Below, piece by piece: positions 6,349 to 14,797 of a DNA stretch of 61,321 nucleotides. Source of the DNA: Henriciella sp. (lineage in GTDB: Bacteria > Pseudomonadota > Alphaproteobacteria > Caulobacterales > Hyphomonadaceae); NCBI GenBank assembly GCA_002733705.1, contig NVWP01000036.1, positions 1 through 61,321 on the forward strand. The letters are read 5' to 3'. Position 1 is the stretch's first letter. Every line of letters starts with the position of its first letter. The notes below the pieces were generated by a model. The model was not told the DNA's origin. It ran no database searches and worked only from the letters and a program-made list of their open reading frames with translations. The translations under genes were made by a program, and so were the position numbers.

Positions 6349-9321
6349 CTACCAGCTCTTGCGGACCCGCACACCATAGAGGCGCGGCTCCGACAGGAAG
6401 ATGTTGGAGTAGAGACCCGAGCTGTCATCGGTGAGGTAGCGGCCGGTGATGACCTCCTCATCGGTGACGTTCTTGCCGAATATCTCAAATTCCAGGCCAT
6501 TGACGTCATTGTAGAACACGACGGCCAGGTTGAGGTTGGTCCAGCTGTCCAGCTCATCGCCGCCCGTATTCCACACGCGGCTATAGCTATCGCCCTGATA
6601 GTAATAGTCCGCGCGAAGCCGGGTGTTCCAGTCGCCGTTGAACATGCCTTCGAAGGTATATTCCGCACCGAGGGAGAGCGTCGTTTCCGGCGCGCCCGGA
6701 ATGGCGTTCCCGTCCAGTTGCTTGGCTTCGCCATCGAACGGCGTGAGACCACCCACCGTCCGGGTGTTGCCCTCAGAGTCGGTATAGGTCACGTCAGGCA
6801 CACCGAAGGTCGCTTCCTGGCCGGCGAATGCGCCAACGCAGAGGCCCGCTGTCGCCCCTTCGTCCAGAACGCCTGCCTGGATGGCACCGAGGACCGTGGC
6901 ATAGCCCTGGGCGGAGACCACACAGTTTGAGTAGCTCGACGCATTCTTCAGCGTGATGAGATCGGCACGGCCATTCGTCCGGTCGAGCACATCGATTGCA
7001 TAAGTGTCCTGGATCTCTGAATCGAGAAGGCCGAGATTTGCGTTGATCACGAAGGTCGAGGCCGGGTTCCAGATCGTCTCGAATTCAAGGCCCTTGAGTT
7101 TCGCATCAATGTTGAAGTTCGCTGAGGAACGATTGACGATCTGTGTGATCTGATAGCCTTCATAATCGTAATAGAAGGCCGTGGCGTTCAGCTGCACAGC
7201 GCCGTTGGCCAGCGTGTTCTTCGTCCCGACCTCATAGGAGTTGATGAACTCCGGATCGAAGGTCTGTGGGAAGTTGTCGGCGCCTGCCGGTTGTGGCGGG
7301 TTGATGCCGCCCCCCTTATAGCCGCGTGAATAGAAGCCATAGATCAGCGTATCGTCCGTGAAACTGGTCTGAGGCTGCCAGTCGAGACCGATACGTCCGG
7401 TGGTTTCCTCGAACGCGACATTGTAGCTGCCATCGCCAGCATTGTCGGCATCATTGCCCGGAATTGGCTGCGGCGACAGATTGGCCGTTGGCGACATTGT
7501 CGGCACGAACAGGGCAGTCGGAATATTGTCCTGCTCCTTCTTGTCGTCCGTATAACGAAGGCCAACAGTCAGCTGCAGATCGTCGGTCAGGTCGTAATAA
7601 CCTTCACCGAACACTGCGAAGGACTCCAGGCGGTAGGGTGACAGAGACCGGAAGTAGTTGCCGCCGAAACCGCTGAAATTGGTGATCGGCCCGACATCGG
7701 GGCCCGAGGTGTCAATCGGGACAGGCCCGCCGAATACCGACGCATCCGCGGCGAGGGCCTCGGCCTGCGCTTGCGGCACCCCTGCGCCCAGCGCTCCCTG
7801 GAGGGTTGCGTTGTAGATGGCGTTGTTGAACTGGGTCAGACCCGTCAGCGTATTCGACAGCACGACATAGCCGGCGGTCGGATCATTGGGGTCAATGGCT
7901 TCGAAATCGACGCTGATGGCGCCGAGATTGAAGTTGAAACGCCCGTCGAAATCCGACTGCAGGCGAAGCTCGTGTGTCGTCTGTTCACTGCCGCCGCCTG
8001 AAATGTCGAAGGTGCGGAAGACGTTGGAGGCCCCCAGCTGGGGATCGTCCACAACCCCGCCCGGGAAGACGGCGTTATAGAGATCGGCCGTTGGGCTCAA
8101 GCCGGGGGGAACTGCTGAGAGATCGTTGAACGTCACGTTCGGCGCGATCTTGTTATAGTCTTCGACCGATACGGCTGTGGTTTCGCTATAGCTGCCGAGA
8201 TAGGTGAGCAGCAGGGAGTCGGTGAGGTCGTATTCCGCCTTCCAGGTGAAGAGTTCCTGGTCGGCCTCGTAGGCCGGGTCGAAGGCGGATTCGATGGTGC
8301 GAAGATCCTTGATGAGCGGATCGGTGAACGCGTCGCCATTCAGAAGACCTGCGGCGATGCCGAGGCCCCCGCCGAGTGTCCCCGCAGAGTTGACGCGGTC
8401 CAGTGACTGGCTGAGCGGCGCTTCCTGACAGCCCAGCGTCGTGTAGATCTGGTCAGCGCCGGAGATCGGGACACCGGAGAAGCTCGTCAGGAATGGATCC
8501 TTGTCGCAGAGCTGCTTGCCGGAGCGAAGACGGGAATCGTCCTCTTCGAAATAGTCATAGGAGACCCAGCCACGCAGCCGGTCTGTCGGTTCAACGGCAA
8601 GCGTCGCGCGGATACCGTAGAGGTCCCGGTCATCGATATCATTGCCGGTAATGGTATTGTCGACATAGCCATCGCGCTGGAGCAGGGAGCCTGCGAGGCG
8701 CAAAGCTGCCTTATCGCCCAGTGGCACGTTCAGCATGCCTTTGGCCTTGAACGTGTTGTAGTTGCCATAAGTCAGGTTGAGATCGGCCTGGAACTCTTCG
8801 AATACGGGCTTGGCAGTAATGACGTTGATCACACCCCCGGTGGCGTTCCGGCCATAGAGCGTGCCCTGCGGACCGCGCAGCGTCTCGACGCGCTCCACAT
8901 CGTAGAACTCGGCCTCGAAGAGGCGGTTGGCGGTCAGCGGCACGTCGTTCTGGTGGACGCCGACGCCGGCATCCCCTGACTGGGCGACGAGGTCTGCGCC
9001 GATGCCGCGAATCTTGAAGTTGTACGAGCCGCCGAAATTGGCCTTGGTGAAGGAGACGTTCGGAATGGAGCGGACGAGGTCCGGGCCGCCAGATAGCTGC
9101 AGCTTTTCGAGCGCTTCCTCATCGAAGGCCGAAACGGCGATTGGAACATCCTGAATTGATTCTTCGGTCTTCTGGGTCGTCACCAAGACGGTACCCAGCG
9201 TACGTCGGACTTCTACTTCACCGCCGTCTTCCTGCGCGGTGGCCATCGGCGCCAGCAGGCCGAGCGCAATCGCCGAAGCGCCCGCCAGCATCAGATACTT
9301 TTCGGGTGTTTTCTTAATCAT
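6349..9321 (-). CDS. TonB-dependent outer-membrane receptor
   Basis: A 990-residue outer-membrane importer. A signal peptide (about 1-29, MATAQ) is followed by a TonB-box-like segment TVLVTTQKTEES (44-55), a plug domain (about 56-175, including LRGPQGTLYGRNATGG at 148-163) and a 22-strand barrel to the end. The C-terminal residue is Trp instead of the commoner Phe. Two long extracellular-loop insertions (about 260-330 and 490-560) suggest a bulky ligand. No siderophore or vitamin gene is adjacent, so the substrate is open; complex glycans or lipids are common for this branch. Monocistronic, with its own terminator. Confidence 0.93.
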   Translation of the reverse strand: MIKKTPEKYLMLAGASAIALGLLAPMATAQEDGGEVEVRRTLGTVLVTTQKTEESIQDVPIAVSAFDEEALEKLQLSGGPDLVRSIPNVSFTKANFGGSYNFKIRGIGADLVAQSGDAGVGVHQNDVPLTANRLFEAEFYDVERVETLRGPQGTLYGRNATGGVINVITAKPVFEEFQADLNLTYGNYNTFKAKGMLNVPLGDKAALRLAGSLLQRDGYVDNTITGNDIDDRDLYGIRATLAVEPTDRLRGWVSYDYFEEDDSRLRSGKQLCDKDPFLTSFSGVPISGADQIYTTLGCQEAPLSQSLDRVNSAGTLGGGLGIAAGLLNGDAFTDPLIKDLRTIESAFDPAYEADQELFTWKAEYDLTDSLLLTYLGSYSETTAVSVEDYNKIAPNVTFNDLSAVPPGLSPTADLYNAVFPGGVVDDPQLGASNVFRTFDISGGGSEQTTHELRLQSDFDGRFNFNLGAISVDFEAIDPNDPTAGYVVLSNTLTGLTQFNNAIYNATLQGALGAGVPQAQAEALAADASVFGGPVPIDTSGPDVGPITNFSGFGGNYFRSLSPYRLESFAVFGEGYYDLTDDLQLTVGLRYTDDKKEQDNIPTALFVPTMSPTANLSPQPIPGNDADNAGDGSYNVAFEETTGRIGLDWQPQTSFTDDTLIYGFYSRGYKGGGINPPQPAGADNFPQTFDPEFINSYEVGTKNTLANGAVQLNATAFYYDYEGYQITQIVNRSSANFNIDAKLKGLEFETIWNPASTFVINANLGLLDSEIQDTYAIDVLDRTNGRADLITLKNASSYSNCVVSAQGYATVLGAIQAGVLDEGATAGLCVGAFAGQEATFGVPDVTYTDSEGNTRTVGGLTPFDGEAKQLDGNAIPGAPETTLSLGAEYTFEGMFNGDWNTRLRADYYYQGDSYSRVWNTGGDELDSWTNLNLAVVFYNDVNGLEFEIFGKNVTDEEVITGRYLTDDSSGLYSNIFLSEPRLYGVRVRKSW

Positions 9322-9351
9322 CTAACTCCTCCCGGATGGGCGGTCTTTTTT

Positions 9352-9362
9352 GACGGACCGTC
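9352..9362. promoter_or_regulatory. Palindrome GACGGACCGTC in the TonB receptor leader
   Basis: An 11-bp perfect inverted repeat with a single central base lies about 30 bases upstream of the receptor start codon. It could be an operator or a leader hairpin. No regulator gene is adjacent, so its function is not assigned. Confidence 0.3.
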
Positions 9363-9438
9363 CCACCTCATTTTGCGTTTCCTCATGGGCCAGCTTTTAT
9401 TTTTGGCTGTGCCCCACCGGTCAGTTGATCGACACGTG

Positions 9439-9451
9439 TGACAATTTGTCA
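9439..9451. promoter_or_regulatory. Palindrome TGACAATTTGTCA between the TonB receptor and queC
   Basis: A 13-bp perfect inverted repeat in the divergent region. On the minus strand it overlaps a TTGACA that could be the -35 element of the receptor promoter, although I see no convincing -10 at the right distance. It resembles a site for a dimeric repressor. Confidence 0.35.
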
Positions 9452-9569
9452 ACAGATTACTCGGCTCGCGGGAACTTGCCGTCGCGGCGTGTTTTTTTGG
9501 TAACTAGTTGCTGACGCAGAGGAAGGATTGGCTTGGAGCTGCCCCCCGGCTCTGCTAATGGCGCGGGTT

Positions 9570-10277
9570 ATGAGCACTTCCTCTTCAGCGCTGGTTCTCT
9601 TTTCAGGCGGACAGGATTCCACAACCTGTCTGGCCTCGGCGCTCAAGCGCTATCGCCATGTCGAGACGATTGGTTTCGATTATGGCCAGCGTCACAGGGT
9701 GGAGCTTGACGCCCGCGAAGATGTCCTAGCCGCGATCCGTCAGAATTTTCCGCAATGGGCCGAGCGTCTTGGTGAAGACCATCTGATCGATCTCGGCGTG
9801 CTTGGGCAGATCAGCGAAACCTCCCTGACGCGTGAGACCGAGATCACCGAAGACGAGGATGGCTTGCCCTCCACCTTTGTGCCGGGCCGCAACCTCGTTT
9901 TCCTGACCCTGGCGGCCGCCCTGGCCTGGCGGCGGGGGATCAGCGTCATTATCGGCGGTATGTGTGAAACCGATTATTCCGGCTATCCCGACTGCCGGCG
10001 CGATACGATAGATGCCCAGCAGAAGGCGCTGTCGCTCGGTATGGACCGCCAGTTCACGCTGAAGACCCCCCTCATGTGGCTGGACAAGTCAGAGACCTGG
10101 CAGCTGGCCTGGGATATTGGCGGCGACGCGCTGGTCGATCTTATCGTGGAGAAGACCCATAGCTGCTATGTGGGCGATCACCGCACGCGCCATGACTGGG
10201 GCTATGGCTGCGGCAAGTGTCCGGCCTGTGAGCTGCGTGCGAAAGGCTATCGCAAGTGGCGGGAGCGCCAGGGGTGA
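9570..10277 (+). CDS. queC: 7-cyano-7-deazaguanine (preQ0) synthase QueC
   Basis: ATP-dependent conversion of 7-carboxy-7-deazaguanine to preQ0 in queuosine biosynthesis, 235 residues from this start. The PP-loop is [10 protein letters not shown] and the C-terminal zinc cluster is CGKCPAC. Start codon choice is uncertain: ATG 9570 gives the usual short N-terminus ([14 protein letters not shown]), while in-frame ATG 9558 and TTG 9528 are also open, the latter right after AGGAAGG. The stop overlaps the queE GTG, so the que genes are translationally coupled. Confidence 0.96.
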   Translation: MSTSSSALVLFSGGQDSTTCLASALKRYRHVETIGFDYGQRHRVELDAREDVLAAIRQNFPQWAERLGEDHLIDLGVLGQISETSLTRETEITEDEDGLPSTFVPGRNLVFLTLAAALAWRRGISVIIGGMCETDYSGYPDCRRDTIDAQQKALSLGMDRQFTLKTPLMWLDKSETWQLAWDIGGDALVDLIVEKTHSCYVGDHRTRHDWGYGCGKCPACELRAKGYRKWRERQG

Positions 10278-10927
10278 AAACCTATTCGGTGAAGGAAGCC
10301 TACGTGACCCTGCAGGGCGAGGGGGCGCAGACAGGCCGTGCGGCGGTGTTCCTGCGCTTTGCCGGCTGTAATCTCTGGACCGGTCTGGAACGCGACCGGC
10401 CGCGCGCCGTCTGCCAGTTCTGCGATACCGATTTCGTTGGCACCGACGGCGAGAATGGCGGCAAGTTCAAGGGCGCCGAGGCGCTGGCCGATCATGTCGC
10501 TTTGGTCTGGCGCGAGACGTCCGGCGATACGGGGCAAAAGGGCTATGTGGTCTGCACAGGCGGCGAACCGCTGCTACAGCTCGATGAGGAAGCCATTGCT
10601 GCGCTGCATGCCCGCGGCTTCGACGTGGGGGTGGAGACGAATGGCACCTTGCCAGCGCCCGAAAGCCTGGACTGGGTATGCGTGTCGCCAAAGGCCAATG
10701 CAGAGGTGGTGCAGACGCGCGGCAATGAGCTGAAGCTGGTCTACCCGCAGGATGAGCCGGAAGCCCAGCCGGAACGCTATGCTGCGCTGCAGTTCGACCA
10801 CTTCTTCCTTCAGCCCAAAGATGATAACAGGCAGGCCGATAACATTGCCGCAGCGGCGGCCTACTGCATGAAGCATCCGGAATGGCGACTGAGCTTACAA
10901 ACCCACAAACTGATCGGGCTGCCCTGA
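10274..10927 (+). CDS. queE: 7-carboxy-7-deazaguanine synthase QueE
   Basis: A radical-SAM enzyme converting 6-carboxytetrahydropterin to 7-carboxy-7-deazaguanine, 217 residues. The cluster motif is the expanded C-x14-C-x2-C (Cys32, 47, 50) known from some proteobacterial QueE proteins, instead of CxxxCxxC. TGGEPLLQ and the VSPKAN segment are also present. The GTG start at 10274 overlaps the queC stop and has GGGAG about 9 bases upstream. Its 3' end overlaps the likely queD start by 46 bases. Confidence 0.95.
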   Translation: MKTYSVKEAYVTLQGEGAQTGRAAVFLRFAGCNLWTGLERDRPRAVCQFCDTDFVGTDGENGGKFKGAEALADHVALVWRETSGDTGQKGYVVCTGGEPLLQLDEEAIAALHARGFDVGVETNGTLPAPESLDWVCVSPKANAEVVQTRGNELKLVYPQDEPEAQPERYAALQFDHFFLQPKDDNRQADNIAAAAAYCMKHPEWRLSLQTHKLIGLP

Positions 10928-11310
10928 GCCCGTCGGGCGAAGTGTTCGAGATCTCGAAGGCAGTGACCTTTGAGGCGGCACATTTCATGGGCGGTAAGCC
11001 CGAGGGTCACCCCTATCGCAATATGCACGGCCACTCCTTCCGTCTCGAAGCTGCTGTGAAGGGCAAGGTGAAGCCTGGCGAGGAGTGGGTTGAGGATTTC
11101 AGCAAGCTGACCGCGGCACTGAAAGCGGCGGCCGAAAAGCTCGACCACTCGCTGCTGAATGAGATCGACGGCCTATCGGTGCCCACGCTTGAGCGTATCT
11201 GCCTGTGGGCGGCGCGCGAAATCGGGGCCGAGCTTCCAGGCCTCAGACGGGTGACGCTGTCGCGCCCCAGCCTGAATGAGAGCTGCACGCTCGAGCTTTC
11301 CGGCCAGTAA
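10882..11310 (+). CDS. queD: QueD-type 6-carboxytetrahydropterin synthase (COG0720), catalytic Cys replaced
   Basis: Makes the QueE substrate from dihydroneopterin triphosphate, 142 residues. The zinc histidines are present (His34 in EAAHFM; His49 and His51 in MHGHSF), as is the LDHSLLNE aspartate-histidine pair (88-89) and the C-terminal SRPSLNESC. The Cys that normally stands four residues before HGH is Tyr45 here (GHPYRNMHGH). Other cysteines are 107 and 135. Placement after queC-queE makes QueD the likely role in spite of this. ATG 10882 overlaps queE by 46 bases; GTG 10942 would remove the overlap and still keep the fold. Confidence 0.88.
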   Translation: MATELTNPQTDRAALSPSGEVFEISKAVTFEAAHFMGGKPEGHPYRNMHGHSFRLEAAVKGKVKPGEEWVEDFSKLTAALKAAAEKLDHSLLNEIDGLSVPTLERICLWAAREIGAELPGLRRVTLSRPSLNESCTLELSGQ

Positions 11311-11330
11311 GACCGGGCGCTGCTGTCCCG

Positions 11331-11804
11331 TCAGTTGATGAGTTCGTCAGCGAATTTCTGCGCGAAACGCCGCGACGCGCGTCTCGCATCGCTCCAGACG
11401 CCGGCGGCATTCACATCGCGAATGTCTGTTTCGAACCAGCCATATTCCAGCTCACCGATCGGTGTGCCGGACGTGTCATAGGCAATGCCATGAAGGTCCA
11501 TACCGCCGATGGATTTTGAGCGTAGCATGTCGAGGCCCGGCCTCTCGCTCAGCTGTTCCATGGTCGGGCGGTTCGGCTTTGCGTCCAGGATCGTCACGGT
11601 CACACGTGCCGGGTCGATGTTGGCCTTGCCAAGCTCGCGTTCGAGATCGCTTCGGATGTCTTCCTGAAGCTTGTCACCTTCCTTGACGCCGTAATCGTCC
11701 TGGAGTTTTTCCTGAAATTCCGGCGAATAGGTGATCTCGATGTCTGCGGCTGCAGCAATCGGGGCGAGTGTCATGGCTGCTAGGGCTAGAAATGCGGTTT
11801 TCAT
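11331..11804 (-). CDS. Hypothetical secreted protein
   Basis: A 157-residue protein with a clear signal peptide (MKTAFLALAAMTLAPIAAAA) and a mixed alpha/beta mature domain containing VTVTILDAKPNRPT and YDTSGTPIGELEYGWFETDI. I do not recognise a family. The ATG at 11804 is chosen because AAAGGAGGT precedes it at ideal spacing and the signal peptide starts there, although the frame is open further upstream. It lies downstream of the pirin gene but past a terminator, so it is probably expressed alone. Confidence 0.75.
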   Translation of the reverse strand: MKTAFLALAAMTLAPIAAAADIEITYSPEFQEKLQDDYGVKEGDKLQEDIRSDLERELGKANIDPARVTVTILDAKPNRPTMEQLSERPGLDMLRSKSIGGMDLHGIAYDTSGTPIGELEYGWFETDIRDVNAAGVWSDARRASRRFAQKFADELIN

Positions 11805-11866
11805 GAGCTGACCTCCTTTGAAGGACACGCGGACTATAGCAGACAAACGCAGCGGATGTAGATGCC

Positions 11867-11902
11867 GTTGCGCAAAAAGCTGCCGCCCGGAAAGGGGCGG
11901 CA
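11867..11902 (-). terminator. Terminator of the pirin gene
   Basis: Arms TGCCGCCC (11881-11888) and GGGCGGCA (11895-11902) are followed on the minus strand by GCTTTTTGCG. The hairpin lies 14 bases past the pirin stop codon. Confidence 0.7.
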
Positions 11903-11915
11903 ACCTGGAGGGTGT

Positions 11916-12614
11916 CTAGATCGTATCCACGAGAACGATTTCGGCGTCCGAAACGCCAGTGATCGTGATCTTCTCCGGTCCGGTAATGGCGACGCCATCA
12001 CGTGCATTCAGCCGGTCGGTGCGATTGATGTCGACTGAGCCGGTTGCAAGGACGAGATAGCCATGACGTCCGGCGCTGACGCTGTATTCCAGTGTCTCTC
12101 CGGCCTTCACCGTGGCCCCCAGCACCTTGGCGTCCTGGCGGATCGGCAGGGCGTTATCGGCCTTGTCACCGCTGGCAAGGGTTGCCCATGTGCCTGAGCG
12201 GTCGGCCTTGGGAAATTTGCGCGCGCCCCAGCCGGGTGCGCCGCCCGCTTCGGCCGGCTCAATCCATATCTGGAAGAGCGTGGTTTCATCGTCCTCTGCA
12301 TTCCATTCGGAATGCTGGACGCCGCGCCCGGCGCTCATGACCTGCACGTCGCCGGCTTCGGTCCGACCCTTATTACCCATGGAGTCCTGGTGGGTGATCG
12401 CACCAGAACGGACATAGGTGATGATTTCCATGTCGCGATGGCCATGCGGCGGAAAGCCCGTGTGCGGGCGCACCTTGTCGTCATTCCACACGCGCAGCTT
12501 GCCATGGCCCATGCGGGATGGGTCGTAATATTGCGAGAAAGAGAAATGATAATGGGCGTCGAGCCACTCATTCCTGAATGTACCGAGCCCGTCGAAACGT
12601 CTGATGTCGATCAT
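11916..12614 (-). CDS. Pirin family protein (bicupin)
   Basis: A 232-residue cupin of the pirin/YhhW type, some of which oxidise quercetin. The metal ligands are visible in the N-terminal cupin: PPHGHRDMEI, then GRGVQHSEWN, which supplies the last His and the Glu. The C-terminal half is the second, metal-free cupin. GGAGAC precedes the ATG. Known pirins act as dioxygenases or redox-sensing co-regulators, and nothing here decides between these. Terminators flank it on both sides, so it is monocistronic. Confidence 0.92.
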   Translation of the reverse strand: MIDIRRFDGLGTFRNEWLDAHYHFSFSQYYDPSRMGHGKLRVWNDDKVRPHTGFPPHGHRDMEIITYVRSGAITHQDSMGNKGRTEAGDVQVMSAGRGVQHSEWNAEDDETTLFQIWIEPAEAGGAPGWGARKFPKADRSGTWATLASGDKADNALPIRQDAKVLGATVKAGETLEYSVSAGRHGYLVLATGSVDINRTDRLNARDGVAITGPEKITITGVSDAEIVLVDTI

Positions 12615-12638
12615 GGGATGTCTCCGGTTTTATGTTCC

Positions 12639-12673
12639 GGACAAAGAAATGGCGCGGCATCGCTGCCGCGCCA
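12639..12673 (-). terminator. Terminator of the SDR gene
   Basis: Perfect 10-bp arms at 12650-12659 and 12664-12673 with a 4-base loop, followed on the minus strand by ATTTCTTTG. It lies about 60 bases downstream of the SDR stop codon. Confidence 0.7.
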
Positions 12674-12735
12674 ATGGTATGCTGGGCACATGACTTATGC
12701 AGCGCGTGAATGAATGCGCTGCCCGGCCCGGAGCC

Positions 12736-13653
12736 CTAGATCGGTTCGTAGGGGAAGACCGTCGTCGTCGCCCCGAGATCCATGAAGCTGCCCTTCATCG
12801 AAGGCAGGCCCTGCTCCAGAAGGGTTTCCGGCGTCCAGCCTTCAAGACGTGCCACCGATTTCACCGGGCGCGGCTGGTCAAACAGGATGACCTCATTGCC
12901 GCGAACCGAGAAAATCTGGCCGGAGACGTCCTTGGCCTTGTCGGCGCAAAGGGTCACGGCGAGCTGGGCGACCTGATCGGCGCGCATGCCATTCTTCATG
13001 CGCTCGACGCGTTCCTTGCCGGCTTCGTCCTTGACCGGAATGGAGGCGATCATGCGTGTCCAGGCGAACGGCGCGATGACGTTGGAGCGGACATTCTTGC
13101 GCTCGCCTTCCATGGCGATGATGCGCGACAGGCTGGCAATGCCGAGCTTGGCGGCGCCGTAGTTCGCCTGGCCGATATTGCCGATGAGGCCGGTGGTGGA
13201 CGTGAAGAGGACGTAGGAGCCGTCTTCCTGGTCGCGGAAATGGTTCACAGACGCGCGGGTCACATTGAACGAGCCGTGGAGGTGGACGTCGATGACGGCC
13301 TTCCAGTCGTCCTCGGACATCTTGTGGAACATGCCATCGCGCAGGATGCCGGCCGGGTTCATGATGCCGTGCAGGCCGCCAAACTCATCCTTGGCCTGTT
13401 CGATCATGCCTTCGACGGCCTTGTAGTCGGTCACGCTGTCGGAGTTGGAGACCGCTTCGCCGCCAGCAGCGCGGATTTCCTGCGCCACTTTTTCAGCAGG
13501 GCCAGCATCGCCAGCGTCATCGCCTGTAAGCGTGCCGCCAAGATCGTTGACGACGACTTTCGCGCCTTCTTTTGCCGCCAGCAGCGCGCATTCCTTGCCG
13601 ATGCCGTTGCCGCCACCGGTGACCAGGATCACTTTTCCGTCGAGAACGCCCAT
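12736..13653 (-). CDS. SDR family dehydrogenase (multifunctional beta-oxidation 3-hydroxyacyl-CoA dehydrogenase-like)
   Basis: A 305-residue NAD(P)-dependent oxidoreductase. The cofactor motif is TGGGNGIG (12-19) and the active site is Ser152, Tyr165 and Lys169 (YGAAK). The AAGGEA segment and the C-terminal extension of about 50 residues resemble the hydroxyacyl-CoA dehydrogenase part of peroxisomal MFE-2-like proteins, so fatty acyl or steroid side-chain oxidation is plausible. Strong GAGGAGG ribosome site. A perfect palindrome lies about 35 bases upstream of the start. Confidence 0.88.
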   Translation of the reverse strand: MGVLDGKVILVTGGGNGIGKECALLAAKEGAKVVVNDLGGTLTGDDAGDAGPAEKVAQEIRAAGGEAVSNSDSVTDYKAVEGMIEQAKDEFGGLHGIMNPAGILRDGMFHKMSEDDWKAVIDVHLHGSFNVTRASVNHFRDQEDGSYVLFTSTTGLIGNIGQANYGAAKLGIASLSRIIAMEGERKNVRSNVIAPFAWTRMIASIPVKDEAGKERVERMKNGMRADQVAQLAVTLCADKAKDVSGQIFSVRGNEVILFDQPRPVKSVARLEGWTPETLLEQGLPSMKGSFMDLGATTTVFPYEPI

Positions 13654-13686
13654 GGATTTTCCTCCTCAATCGCATTGTTCAAAAGG

Positions 13687-13703
13687 GTTGGAACCGTTCC
13701 AAC
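13687..13703. promoter_or_regulatory. 17-bp perfect palindrome upstream of the SDR gene (operator candidate)
   Basis: GTTGGAAC-C-GTTCCAAC is an 8-1-8 perfect inverted repeat ending 34 bases before the start codon. This is where a TetR/GntR-type repressor would block the promoter. No regulator gene is adjacent. Confidence 0.6.
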
Positions 13704-13804
13704 ACCTTCAGATAGGGATTGGCAAGACGCCTCGTCGCGGGACCTATTGCCGCCGCAGAGGAAAACCTTCAGGGGTGCAGCGGCGATATCTCCGGAGAGA
13801 ACGC

Positions 13805-14719
13805 CTATTCTGCCGCTGTATGCGCGGTGTCGTGGCTGGCGAGTAGATGGCGTTTGGCGCGCTCGCCTTTCCAGGCAAAATTCCAGGGCAGGCCGAGACG
13901 GATCGCGGCGTCCGCGGGTGGGCTGCCTTTGACGGGGGTGTGTTCAGCGGCGCGGCCTATCGTTTTTATCGCCATGGCGGAGAGGGGATTGAGATCATAT
14001 TCCCGGCCAAGTTCAAGGCGCACCCTCACGGATGGAGGCAGAATCGAAACCGAGGCGTTTGCGAGGGCGCGGTGCAGGGCCTTGGGCACATTCCGCGCCG
14101 CCTGACCGGATTTTATGATGTCCAGAAACTCGGTATTTATGGGGTGCGCTTCAAACCGGGGCAGAAGCGACGCCAGCATGGCGTCGAAGTCTTCGGGTTT
14201 GCGGAGCGGGGTCTCGACGCCATAGAGTTTCGCGATCTCGACGCCTTCCTCATAGAAGCGGCATTTTTCTTCATAGGAGAGCGGTTTCACGAAGCGGTCA
14301 TAAGCGGTCAGGAAACCATAGCTTGCCGTGGCGCTGACCCAGTCGAGCAGGTCAACGTCGAGCGCTTCATAGTATTCGCCGGACGGGGTCTCGCCTTTCA
14401 CGCGGGCGTGCATGTTGGTGACACCCTGAATGACACGGCGGGCGGCGCTGGCGGGGCCATAGACCCCCACCATGGCCGCCATACCGGTGCGCTGGGACCG
14501 CCCGATCGGGTCGGTTTTGAAAACCGAATGGTCCCAGACACCAGAGCGGATGCGTGCATCGGCAAACTCGAGCAGCACAGCCGCGACGCCGCCAACGGCA
14601 AGGGCAACCGGGTTCTTGAAAACCCGCCAGGAGACCGAATCCGGGGCGGCGTAGGCGGCTTCACCTTCAGGGGTGGTGAAATCGACCTTCCAGCCGAGAT
14701 AGGATTTCAGCTTCTGCAT
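13805..14719 (-). CDS. Oxygenase MpaB family protein (DUF2236)
   Basis: A 304-residue protein of the MpaB/latex-clearing-protein superfamily, haem-dependent oxygenases acting on hydrophobic substrates. The hallmark segments are RIRSGVWDHSVFKTDPIGR and the downstream LLDWVSATASYGFLTAYDRFV with conserved Arg and acidic residues. The ATG at 14719 has GGAAGGAC upstream and the family-typical start, although a further ATG is open 33 bases upstream. Substrate unknown. The neighbouring SDR and nitronate monooxygenase genes hint at catabolism of lipids or other hydrophobic compounds. Confidence 0.87.
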   Translation of the reverse strand: MQKLKSYLGWKVDFTTPEGEAAYAAPDSVSWRVFKNPVALAVGGVAAVLLEFADARIRSGVWDHSVFKTDPIGRSQRTGMAAMVGVYGPASAARRVIQGVTNMHARVKGETPSGEYYEALDVDLLDWVSATASYGFLTAYDRFVKPLSYEEKCRFYEEGVEIAKLYGVETPLRKPEDFDAMLASLLPRFEAHPINTEFLDIIKSGQAARNVPKALHRALANASVSILPPSVRVRLELGREYDLNPLSAMAIKTIGRAAEHTPVKGSPPADAAIRLGLPWNFAWKGERAKRHLLASHDTAHTAAE

Positions 14720-14758
14720 AGGTCTGTCCTTCCGGCAATCGGCACCGTTCAAAAAAAG

Positions 14759-14772
14759 TAGAACGCGTACTA
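14759..14772. promoter_or_regulatory. Near-palindrome TAGAACGCGTACTA (KstR-like operator candidate)
   Basis: A 14-bp imperfect inverted repeat (one mismatched pair) 40 bases upstream of the MpaB-family start. It resembles the TnnAACnnGTTnnA half-sites bound by KstR-type TetR regulators of sterol catabolism in actinobacteria. The resemblance is only of shape, since the right half reads GTA instead of GTT. Confidence 0.35.
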
Positions 14773-14797
14773 AAAATAATCACCGGAAGGCTCAGCC

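Noticed and set aside
9322-9569. PreQ1 riboswitch before queC
   Set aside because: I could not find the short H-type pseudoknot pattern with an A-rich tail next to the start; only palindromes are visible.
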